Source of the DNA: Hyalangium gracile
GTDB taxonomy: Bacteria > Myxococcota > Myxococcia > Myxococcales > Myxococcaceae
DNA length: 64,000 bases
NCBI RefSeq assembly: GCF_020103725.1
Contig: NZ_JAHXBG010000002.1
Coordinates: 558,001-622,000 of the forward strand
Direction of reading: 5' to 3'
The position numbers and the translations under genes are program-made. Shown here one piece after another: positions 52,005-60,630 of the stretch. Numbering within the stretch: the stretch's first letter is position 1; each line of letters starts with the position of its first letter. The notes under the pieces were generated by a model that made no database searches, was not told the DNA's origin, and worked only from the letters and a program-made list of their open reading frames with translations.

Positions 52005-52987
52005 GAACCGCTCCAGATGTGGTGACCTTCGTTGAGGCGGAAATCGAACCGGATCTGCAGCCCACCGGGGATCGTGAGCTGCCCCCGCGAGTCGAGATCC
52101 AGCCCCAGGGTCTGCGCAAGTGGCTGGGAGGCCAGAGGCTCCACCCGCAGGCGGAAGCGCCGCGGCAGCAGCCGGAGGCTCTTGAGCTGGATCTGATCCG
52201 CCTCCGCGCCCACGATGGCCTGGTAGCAGGCGCCGGTGGTCGTGCCCACGTCACGGAACTGCTTGAGGAAGACCATGGGCAGGCTGGGCCTGAACAGGAA
52301 CTCGACGATCCGCGAGCCGATCTCGAAGTTGAAGTCCAGCAGCTGTCCCAGCTCATCGCGGAGCACGCCGAGCTTCTCCAGCAGCTCCTCGCCCAGCGAC
52401 CAACCCAGCTCGCCGTGCTCCAGGGCAGCGCCGTCCGCGCGCTCCAGGGAGAGGACCCGGGAGACCTGGGCCTGGGAGTGCGGACCGAAGGTGCGGTACG
52501 CCAGAGTCTGGATCTCGAACGAGCCCGCGCCCTGCTGCGAGCCGGGCATGAGGATGGTGGAGGCCTGCTTGGGGAAACCGTACAGCTCCCGCCCGCCGGC
52601 CACCGCCCAGGGGTTGTCCGAGTAGATGTACGGGACGAAGAGCTCCACCTTCTTGCAGAGATCGTCCAGGCCGTGCTTGCGGTAGTCGCTCACCGCGATC
52701 CAGAAGGTGGCCTCGCGCTCGGAGGTGTGCCCCCAGTCCTTGAAGCCCTCGGCCCCCGAGGAGAGCCGGCCCACGTGCTGGAACGTAAGCATCACGTACG
52801 GCAGCCGCGGGCGGTAGTCCACGGCGCCGCCCGACGGCTTGTTGAGGTACGTGTCACACAGCTCCTGCAGCTTCGACTGCCGGCCCTTCAGGAAGAAGAT
52901 GTACTGCGTGACGTCCTCGCACAGGCTCGGCGGAGGAAAGACCTGGAGCGAGGCGCTGTCGACATACTTCCTCCCCGGTGGACTCAT
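52001..52987 (-). CDS. Acetoacetate-decarboxylase-like protein (larger copy)
   Basis: This 328-aa protein belongs by pattern to the acetoacetate decarboxylase (ADC) superfamily, seen best in the block YSDNPWAVAGGRELYGFPKQ (about 122-141), where ADC enzymes carry the catalytic region and glycine-rich turn; the Lys of FPK is kept. Family members include decarboxylases and aldolase-dehydratases, so the reaction cannot be named. It sits between a second ADC-like gene and the FAD oxidoreductases, with ATGA overlaps on both sides. Confidence 0.68.
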   Translation of the reverse strand: MSPPGRKYVDSASLQVFPPPSLCEDVTQYIFFLKGRQSKLQELCDTYLNKPSGGAVDYRPRLPYVMLTFQHVGRLSSGAEGFKDWGHTSEREATFWIAVSDYRKHGLDDLCKKVELFVPYIYSDNPWAVAGGRELYGFPKQASTILMPGSQQGAGSFEIQTLAYRTFGPHSQAQVSRVLSLERADGAALEHGELGWSLGEELLEKLGVLRDELGQLLDFNFEIGSRIVEFLFRPSLPMVFLKQFRDVGTTTGACYQAIVGAEADQIQLKSLRLLPRRFRLRVEPLASQPLAQTLGLDLDSRGQLTIPGGLQIRFDFRLNEGHHIWSGS

Positions 52988-53793
52988 CTCTGCTCCCTCG
53001 GCCCTCGCCAGTTGAGCGGCTTGGGCATCACGAATCGCGTCTTCGGCAGGTACTGCACCACCTGCGGCGTGAAGCGCAGGTCCACCAGATCCTTGCCCAG
53101 CACGCTGTCGCTGGACATGGAGAACTCATCGCCGTCGCCGAAGAGGCGGAAGCGCGGCTCCAGCTCGAAGTGCATGATGTTGCGCGTCTGGAACACCTCC
53201 TTCGGGGTGACGAACCCGAACGAGACCTTCTGCACCGGCGCCTGCTCCTCCGGGAAGCGGACGCGCCCGAAGACGACGCGCCTGCCGTCGCACGACACGT
53301 CGAAGCGGCACCAGGGCGCCGAGAAGGTGATGTCCACCGGCTGGGGCGTGGGGTGCTTGGCGTGCCCGTGCACCTCGCGGCCGAAGTCGATGGGCACCTG
53401 CTGATCGAGGATCAGCTTCTGGCAGAGGATGGTGGCGTCCGGGTGCGCGCCCGCCATCAGCAGCTCCATGGGCGAGGAGGCCACCACCTCCAGGGACTTC
53501 AGCGACACGGAGAAGCTGAGGATCAGCTCCTTGTACGGACCGCACGAGGTGTCGTGGTACTCCGCCAGCCACAGCGTCGCGGCCGTCTTCCCTCCCCCCA
53601 CGGAGACAGGCTGGTAGCGCTGTCCGGCCAGCATCCGGCGGGCGACCTCCAGCTCCACCGGGCCATGCAGCACGAGGAAGTCCGCCGAGCGGCACGCGTA
53701 GGGGATCTGGCAGACCACGCCCGAGGAGAGCTCATAGTCCTCGGAGGGAGGGTACGCTTCGAACAGGGACGCGACAGGCGTGTTCGTCTGCAT
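52984..53793 (-). CDS. Acetoacetate-decarboxylase-like protein (smaller copy)
   Basis: The 269-aa first gene of the operon also resembles the ADC fold. The segment AEYHDTSCGPYKELILSF (about 77-94) matches the family block containing GPYxEL, but the glycine-rich GRELYGFPK block of its partner is replaced by VTPKEVFQTRN. It may therefore be non-catalytic or have a different chemistry. Its stop overlaps the ATG of the larger copy. The upstream 137 bp separates it from the kinase-cyclase gene on the same strand and could hold the operon promoter. Confidence 0.62.
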   Translation of the reverse strand: MQTNTPVASLFEAYPPSEDYELSSGVVCQIPYACRSADFLVLHGPVELEVARRMLAGQRYQPVSVGGGKTAATLWLAEYHDTSCGPYKELILSFSVSLKSLEVVASSPMELLMAGAHPDATILCQKLILDQQVPIDFGREVHGHAKHPTPQPVDITFSAPWCRFDVSCDGRRVVFGRVRFPEEQAPVQKVSFGFVTPKEVFQTRNIMHFELEPRFRLFGDGDEFSMSSDSVLGKDLVDLRFTPQVVQYLPKTRFVMPKPLNWRGPREQR

Positions 53794-53930
53794 GGAGGGA
53801 TCTCCTCTCTACCGCGCTGGAGTGCGCTGTTCGCAGTGTAACTTCGCTCCAATGCGCGGCTCGATAGGCCCTCCGTGCAGCCCTCGCGTCGGATTCAGCG
53901 AGGATTCACGAAATCCATGGACTCTCAGGC

Positions 53931-55928
53931 CTACCGCGAGCTGCCCGTGGCGCGTGCGCTCTCGTACGGAGGCGTCTCCGCGTCCTGCTCGCGAGGTGCC
54001 GCCGGAGCCGCCGGGCGGGAGAAGGTCGCCCCACGCCGTCCCACGACGTCATGCACGGGCACGGGCGCGCTCGCACCGGGCAGCAGGCGCGTCCCCACAG
54101 CCCGGCACTCGAACTCCAGGGAGGCACGCTGGCGCAGGCGATCGCTGATCAGGATCTCTCCGGGCCCGGCCACGGCGGCCAGGCGCCCGGACTGATCCAC
54201 CGCCTCGCCGACCATCGTGTAGTCCAGGCGTCCCACCTCGGGCCCACCCAGGCCACCCAGGACCACCTCTCCCGAGTCCAGCCCAACCCCCACGAAGTGG
54301 GGCGCCGGGGCCTCCTCGCCCCGGGAGGCCGCCACCGCCCGGAGCTGCTCCCGGGCCCCCAGGCACGCCTCCACCGCATGGCGCAGGTGATCGGCGCAGC
54401 GGAACACCACGCGCACTGCGTCTCCCAGGAAGCGATCCACCACCCCGCCACGAGAGGTCAGCTCCGGCAGGAGGATCTGGAAGTGCTCGTTGAGCTTCTG
54501 GATGACGGCCTCGGGCGAGAGCTGGCGCACCACCGGGGTGAAGTCCAGGAGCCGGAGGAAGACCACGGTGGCCTCCGTCTTCTCCCCGGCCAGCACCCCC
54601 GGCCCGTGCGTCAGCGGACGCAGGCGCTCCAGGACGGTGCTCTGCACGAACATCCGCAGCAGCGCGTTCTCCTCGATGGAGCGCATCATCTGACGCGCCT
54701 CCGCCACGTGCTTGAGCGTCTTGCCCAGCGTCGCCTCGAGATCCTGGAAGTCGAGCGGCTTGGTCAGGAAGTCATAGGCACCGCGGTTCATCGCGGTGCG
54801 GATGTTGGTCATGTCGCTGTAGGCGGAGACGATGACCACCTTGGCCAGCGGGTTCACCTCGCCCACGCGGCTGAGGAACTCGAGCCCGTCCATGCGCGGC
54901 ATGTTGATGTCGGTGAGGATGACGTCGATGTCAGGGTTCTGCCGCAGCTTCTCCAGCGCGTCCTCGCCGTCACAGGCGAAGAACAGCTCGTAGATGGAGT
55001 CGCGGATCTGCCGGCGGAACGCCTGCCGCAGCAGCATCTCCACGTCCGGCTCGTCATCCACCACGAGGATCTTCGCCGCCTGGGAGCGGCCGGAGTGGAC
55101 GATCGACGCGAAGACGGCGGCCAGCTCCTGGGCGGACTGGAAGCGCTGGGCGGGCTCCGGGTGCAGCGCCTTGGTGAAGAAGCGGTCCAGCTCCGGGCCC
55201 AGCTCGGGCAGGAGGCTGGAGGGCGGCGTGTCGGGCGGGAAGAAGCTGCCGTTGAGCAGCTGCCCCACGGAGTCCAGGGTGAAGGGGAACTTCCCGGTGA
55301 GCGCCCGGTAGATGACCACCGCGATGGACCAGAGATCGCTGCGGTGATCGAGCCCCAGATCGCCGCGGATCTGCTCGGGGCTCATGTAGCGCAGCGTGCC
55401 CACCATCCCGTCCATGGACTCGGGGGTGATGTCCAGGGTGCGCGTCTTGAGCCGCACGAGCCCGAAGTCGAGGATCTTCACCACCTCCTGCCCGTCGATG
55501 CGGGACACGAAGAGGTTGGCCGGCTTGAGATCGCGGTGGATGATGTTGGCGGTGTGCGCGGCCGTCAGGGCGCGGGCCACCTGAGTGAGCAGCTGGGCCA
55601 CCTGGGCGGGCGGCAGCCGCTCGCGGCGCTTGAGGCGGGACTCGAGGTCCTCCCCCTCGAGCAGCTCCATGACGATGTACGGCTCGTCTCCATCCAGCCC
55701 GAAGTCATGGATCTGCACGACGTTGGGGTGGTGGAACTGGGCGATCGCCTTCGCCTCCTTCTCGAACTGACGCCGGGCCCCTTCGGACGAGAGTCGGTGG
55801 GACGTCGTGAGCTTGATCGCCACCCGTCGGTGGAGCTGCGGATCGAACGCCGCCCAGATGGCGCCCATGCCACCGCCAGCAATCCTGCGTTCCAGGACGT
55901 ACCTACCCCCAACCTGGCGTCCGGACAT
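53931..55928 (-). CDS. Ser/Thr kinase-receiver-cyclase-like signalling protein
   Basis: The 665-aa cytoplasmic protein has a complete kinase domain (about 8-275; IAGGGMGAIW, VAIKLT, IIHRDLKPANLF, ILDFGLVRL), a receiver domain (about 286-405; phospho-Asp in VILTDINMPRMDGLEF) and a class III nucleotide-cyclase homology domain (about 445-630). In the cyclase the first metal-binding position, normally FxDIxGFT, reads FLRLLDFT (about 457), so the first metal Asp is Arg; the second, in VDRFLGDAV, is kept. Cyclase activity is doubtful. It lies 137 bp upstream of and parallel to the ADC/FAD operon, so it could regulate it. Diverges from the hydrolase gene at 56165. Confidence 0.88.
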   Translation of the reverse strand: MSGRQVGGRYVLERRIAGGGMGAIWAAFDPQLHRRVAIKLTTSHRLSSEGARRQFEKEAKAIAQFHHPNVVQIHDFGLDGDEPYIVMELLEGEDLESRLKRRERLPPAQVAQLLTQVARALTAAHTANIIHRDLKPANLFVSRIDGQEVVKILDFGLVRLKTRTLDITPESMDGMVGTLRYMSPEQIRGDLGLDHRSDLWSIAVVIYRALTGKFPFTLDSVGQLLNGSFFPPDTPPSSLLPELGPELDRFFTKALHPEPAQRFQSAQELAAVFASIVHSGRSQAAKILVVDDEPDVEMLLRQAFRRQIRDSIYELFFACDGEDALEKLRQNPDIDVILTDINMPRMDGLEFLSRVGEVNPLAKVVIVSAYSDMTNIRTAMNRGAYDFLTKPLDFQDLEATLGKTLKHVAEARQMMRSIEENALLRMFVQSTVLERLRPLTHGPGVLAGEKTEATVVFLRLLDFTPVVRQLSPEAVIQKLNEHFQILLPELTSRGGVVDRFLGDAVRVVFRCADHLRHAVEACLGAREQLRAVAASRGEEAPAPHFVGVGLDSGEVVLGGLGGPEVGRLDYTMVGEAVDQSGRLAAVAGPGEILISDRLRQRASLEFECRAVGTRLLPGASAPVPVHDVVGRRGATFSRPAAPAAPREQDAETPPYESARATGSSR

Positions 55929-56164
55929 GGACCGACCACCCGTGCAAGAGCCGGAGGACTCACCCCGGCAGTGATGAGGGACGGCTGCACGCTCCCCTGA
56001 AGAGCAAGTTCATATCACCGGAGCGAGCCGCTCGCCCGAGGGTCCCTTCCCACCCGAGCGAGGGCTGTTCAATCCATCGCTTTTTCCGCATGACGCACCG
56101 CATCCCAGGGCGTCGGGTTATGAAGAGGAGAACTCCCCACCTACCCCACCTGGAGGTTTTCCCC

Positions 56165-57229
56165 ATGCCCATGCCCCGCCTGCGCCGCGCCGTCCTCACC
56201 GGATTGGGGGCGCTCGTACTCGTGGGGACGACGGTGGCCGGGGTGGGTTGCCATGCGTTCTCCGCCCCTGTCTACCGCGGGCCGAAGTCGGACCACTTCG
56301 ACGGAGAGCGGTTCCAGAACCAGGAGCCGCGCCAGTCGCGGATGACGTTCTTCCAGTGGCAGATGAACCGGGAGCAGGGCCCCTGGACGGAGTGGACGGA
56401 CGCGCCGGCCGGGCCTCCCCCACCTCGGCGCGTGGCGAAAGGCACGGTGCGCGTCACCTTCATCAACCACGCCACCACGCTGCTGCAGGTGGACGGGGTG
56501 AACGTGCTGACGGATCCCATCTGGTCGGACCGCTGCAGCCCGCTGTCCTTCGTGGGCCCCAAGCGCGTGCGTCCGCCGGGCATCCGCTTCGAGGATCTGC
56601 CGCCCATCGACGCGGTGATCATCAGCCACAACCACTACGATCACATGGACGTGCCGACGCTGAAGCGCCTGCAGGAGGCGTTTCCCAACGTGCGCATCTT
56701 CGCGGGGCTGGGGAACAAGGCGTTCCTGGACTCCAAGGGCCTGTCCTACGTGAAGGAGCTGGACTGGTGGCAGGAGGCGCAGCTCACCCCCGAGGTGAAG
56801 CTGGTGAGCACCCCGTCCCATCACTTCTCGAACCGGGGGCTGAGCGACCAGAACGGGACGCTGTGGACCAGCTACGTGCTCCAGGGGCCGTCGGGGGTGA
56901 CGTACTTCGCGGGGGACACCGGCTACGGCAAGCACTTCCGCCAGGTGCGCGAGCGCTTCGGCCCGGTGCGGCTGGCGGTGCTGCCCATCGGCGCCTACAA
57001 GCCCGAGGCCTTCATGGAGGTGGTGCACGTCTCGCCCCAGGAGGCGGTGCAGGCCAGCGTGGACCTCGAGGCGAAGGTGAGCGTGCCCATGCACTACGGC
57101 ACCTTCAAGCTCGCGGATGACGGGCAGGAGGAGCCCGTCACCGCCCTGCGCGCGGCCCTCGAGGCCCGGACGGACGCCAGGCCGGAGTACTGGGTGCTCG
57201 GCTTCGGAGAGGGCCGGGACGTGCCCTGA
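56165..57229 (+). CDS. Lipoprotein metallo-beta-lactamase-fold hydrolase (NAPE-PLD-like)
   Basis: The 354-aa product starts MPMPRLRRAVLTGLGALV and reaches a lipobox ending VAGVGC (Cys near 30), so it is membrane-anchored on the periplasmic side. The MBL-fold metal site is intact: SHNHYDHMD, then PSHHFSNRG, FAGDTGYG and MHYGTF. The order and the NHATTLLQVDGVNVLTDPIW block match the N-acylphosphatidylethanolamine phospholipase D/RomA group. A phosphodiesterase acting on phospholipids is inferred. GGAGG about 9 bp upstream selects the ATG at 56165 over the open frame from 56090. Converges on the ATP-grasp gene 3 bp away. Confidence 0.87.
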   Translation: MPMPRLRRAVLTGLGALVLVGTTVAGVGCHAFSAPVYRGPKSDHFDGERFQNQEPRQSRMTFFQWQMNREQGPWTEWTDAPAGPPPPRRVAKGTVRVTFINHATTLLQVDGVNVLTDPIWSDRCSPLSFVGPKRVRPPGIRFEDLPPIDAVIISHNHYDHMDVPTLKRLQEAFPNVRIFAGLGNKAFLDSKGLSYVKELDWWQEAQLTPEVKLVSTPSHHFSNRGLSDQNGTLWTSYVLQGPSGVTYFAGDTGYGKHFRQVRERFGPVRLAVLPIGAYKPEAFMEVVHVSPQEAVQASVDLEAKVSVPMHYGTFKLADDGQEEPVTALRAALEARTDARPEYWVLGFGEGRDVP

Positions 57230-57232
57230 GGC

Positions 57233-59416
57233 TCAGGCCTTCACGTCCAGGCGCGGCTGCGGCTCGCCGCCGTGCTGCGAGCCGTTCCCGTTGCTGCTCC
57301 CGGCGGGCTTGTCGTCCAGCGAGGACTTCTCCCCCGCGGGCTTGTCCAGCAGGACCTTGGCCGGAGCGTTCTCGTCCGCGGCGCGGCGGGCCTCGCGCTC
57401 CTTGTAGCGGCGGATGGCCGGGGCCATGATCTCGCCGATGAGCGTGCGGTAGTCCATGCCCGCGCCCTGGGCGATGAGCACCAGATCGCTCCAGCCCGGC
57501 GTGAGGCCCGGCAGCGGGTTGCACTCGATGAAGTAGATGCGCCCCTTGTCGTCCATGCGGAAGTCGATGCGCGCCACGTCGCGGCACCCCAGCGCCATGA
57601 ACGAGCCACGCGCCGCCGCGCGCAGCTTCTCCAGCAGCGCCGGCTCGATCTTCGCGGGCGCGTCGTACCGGATGCGATCCGTCCAGTCGAGCTTGTGCTG
57701 GAAGCTGTAGACGGGCGTCTTCTCCTCCTTGTCGAGGAAGACGATCTCCATGGGGGGCAGCACGCGCGGCCGGCGCTCGCCCAGCAGGCCCACGGTGAAC
57801 TCGCGCCCGCCGATGTACTCCTCGATGAGCGCCGGCTGCTGGTACTTGCCGACGATCTCCTTCACCACCTCGCGCAGCTCCGCCTCGCTGTTGCAGACGC
57901 TCTTGCTCACCACGCCCTTGGAGGAGCCCTCCGCCACCGGCTTCACCATCAGCGGGAAGGCGGTGAACTCCTTGTTGAGCCGCTCCTTGCCCGTGAGCAT
58001 GAGCTGGAAGTTGGGCGTGTGGATGCCCGCCTGACGGACGATCTTCTTCGCCAGCGCCTTGTCCAGCGCGAGCGAGAGCGTGGCCGGATCGCTTCCGGTG
58101 TACGGGATGTCCAGCAGCTCCAGCATGGCCGGGACCTGGCTCTCGCGGTTGCGGCCCTTGAAGCCCTCGGCGATGTTGAACACCAGGTCCACCGGGGTGC
58201 TGGCCAGCACGCTGGGCAGCTCCTGGTTCGCCTCGAGATCGATCACCTCGTGGCCCCAGGAGGCAATGGCCTCGCGGATGGCCTGGAGCGTGGCCGGCGA
58301 GTCGTACTCGGCCTCCCTGTCCTCGGAGGCGTCCGCGGTGGGCTTCACGCGCTTGACGTTGTAGGTGAAGCCCACGCGCAGCGGGCCCGTCTTGCGCGTC
58401 GGCTTGCCCTGGCGCCGCGCCGAGTCCTTGATCTTGTAGCGCTTGGCCGCCCCCTGGATGATGGAGCCGATCACCCCGTCCAGGTGCAGCCCATCCAGCG
58501 CCGCGGAGGCGTAGATGCCCGCGCCCGGCTCCAGGCTGGGCAGCGCGTTGATCTCCAGGAAGTACGGCACGCCCGCGTCGCTGAGGCGGAAGTCGATCCG
58601 GCCCAGATCGCGGCAGTCCAGCACCCGGAAGATCTTCTTCGCCGTCTCGCGCACGTCCTCCGCCGTCTTCGCGGGGATGTTCGCCGGGGCGCGCACGCTG
58701 ACGGCGCTGTAGTTCTTCACCTTCAGATCGTAGTCGTAGATCGGGTACTTGCGGCCCGCCGTGACGGCCGGGTCGATGATGTACTCCACGGGCGTGAGCA
58801 CGCCGTCGTAGTCGTTGTCCACGGCGGCCAGGAAGGGCACCGTGATGTCGCGCCCGCCGATGTACTCCTCCACCAGCACGCCGGCCGGGTACTTGGCGAG
58901 CGCCTGCGCCACCTTGGCGCGCACCTCGTCCAGCGTCTCCGCGATGGAGTCCTGGGTGATGCCCTTGGAGGAGCCCTCGAAGTTCGGCTTGACGATGACG
59001 GGGAAGCGCAGGTTCTCCGCCGTCAGCTCGCTGAGCTTCTCCACGTACTGCCAGCCCGGCGTGCGGATGCCGTGCTTGGCGAGGATGAGCTTGGTGAGCT
59101 GCTTGTCCAGGGTGACGGCCAGCGCGTACGCGTCGCTGCCGGTGTACGGGAAGCCCAGCTCGTCGAAGAGGGCCGGATAGAAGGCCTCGCGGAAGCGGCC
59201 TCGGCGCCCCTCGGCGGTGTTGAAGATGAGGTCCGGGCTGTAGGCCTCCAGGCGGGCCACGGTGCGCGAGGCCGGGCCGCTCACCTCGAAGCGCTCGAGC
59301 CGGTGGCCGAGCCGCTCGATGGCGCCCGCCAGGGCGTTGACCGTCTCCTGGGTGTCGAACTCCGCCTCCTCTTCCGAGTCGGAGAGCCTGAGGTTGTACG
59401 TCAACGCGATGCGCAC
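57233..59416 (-). CDS. Tandem ATP-grasp ligase (two Ddl-like halves)
   Basis: The 727-aa protein contains two complete D-Ala-D-Ala-ligase-like units. Half 1 (about 1-330): RIALTYNLRLS, PYTGSD, VKPNFEGSSKGI, VEEYIGGRDIT, RIDFRL, FLEINALPSLEPG. Half 2 (about 345-680): RVGFTYNVKRV, PYTGSD, VKPVAEGSSKGV, IEEYIGGREFT, RIDFRM, FIECNPLPGLTPG. Both keep the ATP-binding Lys, the acidic ligands and the Asn, so both may ligate a carboxylate to an amine. A hydrophilic tail (about 685-727) follows. Ordinary Ddl enzymes are one unit of about 310-360 aa. The start is a GTG with AAGGGGGAA upstream, inside the end of the RDD gene. Its substrates are unknown; peptidoglycan or a dipeptide metabolite is possible. 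Confidence 0.85.
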   Translation of the reverse strand: MRIALTYNLRLSDSEEEAEFDTQETVNALAGAIERLGHRLERFEVSGPASRTVARLEAYSPDLIFNTAEGRRGRFREAFYPALFDELGFPYTGSDAYALAVTLDKQLTKLILAKHGIRTPGWQYVEKLSELTAENLRFPVIVKPNFEGSSKGITQDSIAETLDEVRAKVAQALAKYPAGVLVEEYIGGRDITVPFLAAVDNDYDGVLTPVEYIIDPAVTAGRKYPIYDYDLKVKNYSAVSVRAPANIPAKTAEDVRETAKKIFRVLDCRDLGRIDFRLSDAGVPYFLEINALPSLEPGAGIYASAALDGLHLDGVIGSIIQGAAKRYKIKDSARRQGKPTRKTGPLRVGFTYNVKRVKPTADASEDREAEYDSPATLQAIREAIASWGHEVIDLEANQELPSVLASTPVDLVFNIAEGFKGRNRESQVPAMLELLDIPYTGSDPATLSLALDKALAKKIVRQAGIHTPNFQLMLTGKERLNKEFTAFPLMVKPVAEGSSKGVVSKSVCNSEAELREVVKEIVGKYQQPALIEEYIGGREFTVGLLGERRPRVLPPMEIVFLDKEEKTPVYSFQHKLDWTDRIRYDAPAKIEPALLEKLRAAARGSFMALGCRDVARIDFRMDDKGRIYFIECNPLPGLTPGWSDLVLIAQGAGMDYRTLIGEIMAPAIRRYKEREARRAADENAPAKVLLDKPAGEKSSLDDKPAGSSNGNGSQHGGEPQPRLDVKA

Positions 59417-60045
59417 GGCTTCCCCCTTCTCGCCTTCTTCAGCGAGCGGTCGCGGCGATTCCTGGCCGCGGACATCAGTCGCCCCGTCGCGCGCTCATGC
59501 GCCACGGGGGTGCGGGCGGCAACCGTCGCGCCCGCCACAACCTTCCCATCCACCACCTGCGTCTGGGCCCACATGTCCCCGAGCCTCCAGCCGAGCGGAT
59601 CCTTGAGGACGCGCCATCCCTCCAGCCCGCCGATGACGAGCAGCCCGGCGGCGCCGGCCACCAGGCCCAGGCCCTCGGGCATCATCCCCAGCAGGATGAT
59701 CAGCGCCAGGGGCGCGTTGCGCAGGGCGCTGTCGCGGTGGCGCGCGGCCGAGCGCGTGGGCAGGTGCATGACCTTCACGCCGAAGATGCGCTTGCCCACG
59801 CTCTGGCCCAGGAGCATGCCGTCGGCCAGGAGCAGGAAGAGCAGCGCCACCACGGAGCCGGCGGCGCCGCACACCACCCACAGGCCCCACGCCACGGCCA
59901 CGTCCACCAGCCGCGCGCCCAGGCGCAGCAGCAGCGAGGCCTTGGGATAGGGCGAGCCGGGCATGACGTCGCCCTCGTGGACGAGGCGCAGCGCGCGCTC
60001 CGTCCGAGGAGCCGCCATCCAGGCGCGTTCGGGGACGGGGCTCAC
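59401..60045 (-). CDS. RDD-family membrane protein
   Basis: The 214-aa product has the RDD pattern: an Arg-Leu-Asp segment in the first helix (LLRLGARLVDVAVAWGLWVV), a second hydrophobic helix (VVALLFLLLADGMLLGQSVGKRIFGVKV, with the conserved G-Q-S-x-G-K-R turn) and a third (ALIILLGMMPEGLGLVAGAAG). The C-terminus is basic and cytoplasmic. RDD proteins are of largely unknown function, some linked to transport. Its GTG overlaps the stop of the DUF4177-like gene (GTGA), and its stop overlaps the ATP-grasp start by 16 bp, so the three genes are coupled. Confidence 0.82.
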   Translation of the reverse strand: MSPVPERAWMAAPRTERALRLVHEGDVMPGSPYPKASLLLRLGARLVDVAVAWGLWVVCGAAGSVVALLFLLLADGMLLGQSVGKRIFGVKVMHLPTRSAARHRDSALRNAPLALIILLGMMPEGLGLVAGAAGLLVIGGLEGWRVLKDPLGWRLGDMWAQTQVVDGKVVAGATVAARTPVAHERATGRLMSAARNRRDRSLKKARRGKPCASR

Positions 60046-60569
60046 TCCTCGGGCTCCAGGATGAGACCCTTCTCGGGGGACTCGGGCTCGTCCAGGCCGG
60101 CGAGCTGGGCCAGCCGCTCGTGGGCGCTGATGGGCAGCTTCGTCGGGTAGGCGGTCCGCTTCTGGTGCACCCGGGCGTGGTCCGCCATCAGCTCCGCCGT
60201 GGCGGAGCCCGTCTCCGACAGGCGCATCAGCCGCTCGCGAGCCTCGTCGACGTCAGGCTCCACGACCTCGCCCTCGCGGGTGAAGAAGACAAAGGCCATG
60301 GCCGGGCGCTTGGAGGCCTCGCGCATGGCGAACTGCACGCCGTCCAGGTTCCAGCCCTTCGGAACCCACTCATTGAGGGTGCGCTCCAGCGAGCCCTCGT
60401 CCACCGTGGAGAGCTCGACGACCTTGTACTGGAGGGGACCGGGCGCGCGCACGACCGGGGTGTGACCCGATCCGGGGCGTTTCCCGGCTCGACGGGTACG
60501 TTCGGGCGGAGGCTTCGCCGCCTTGCGGCTGGGGCGCTTCTTCTTCGTAGGCATTGCCGTAGCGCTCAC
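60042..60569 (-). CDS. DUF4177-like small protein with basic N-terminus
   Basis: This protein of 175 aa (or 170 aa if it starts at the ATG of MPTKKKRPSRKA, 60554) has a Lys/Arg/Pro-rich, probably disordered N-terminal 45 residues. A compact segment, YKVVELSTVDEGSLERTLNE followed by WVPKGWNLDGVQF, resembles the DUF4177 fold. The last 80 residues are helical and acidic. Function unknown. It lies 61 bp downstream of hemB and overlaps the RDD gene by GTGA. Confidence 0.65.
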   Translation of the reverse strand: MSATAMPTKKKRPSRKAAKPPPERTRRAGKRPGSGHTPVVRAPGPLQYKVVELSTVDEGSLERTLNEWVPKGWNLDGVQFAMREASKRPAMAFVFFTREGEVVEPDVDEARERLMRLSETGSATAELMADHARVHQKRTAYPTKLPISAHERLAQLAGLDEPESPEKGLILEPEE

Positions 60570-60630
60570 TTTGCGCGCACTGGTGGGTACGGATCAAGCG
60601 GCCCGAAGAACTTGCGGGCCCGCCTGTCGG

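Noticed and set aside
47781-52025. 1414-aa plus-strand open frame
   Set aside because: Antisense to both FAD oxidoreductases; His/Arg/Gln-rich and without motifs.
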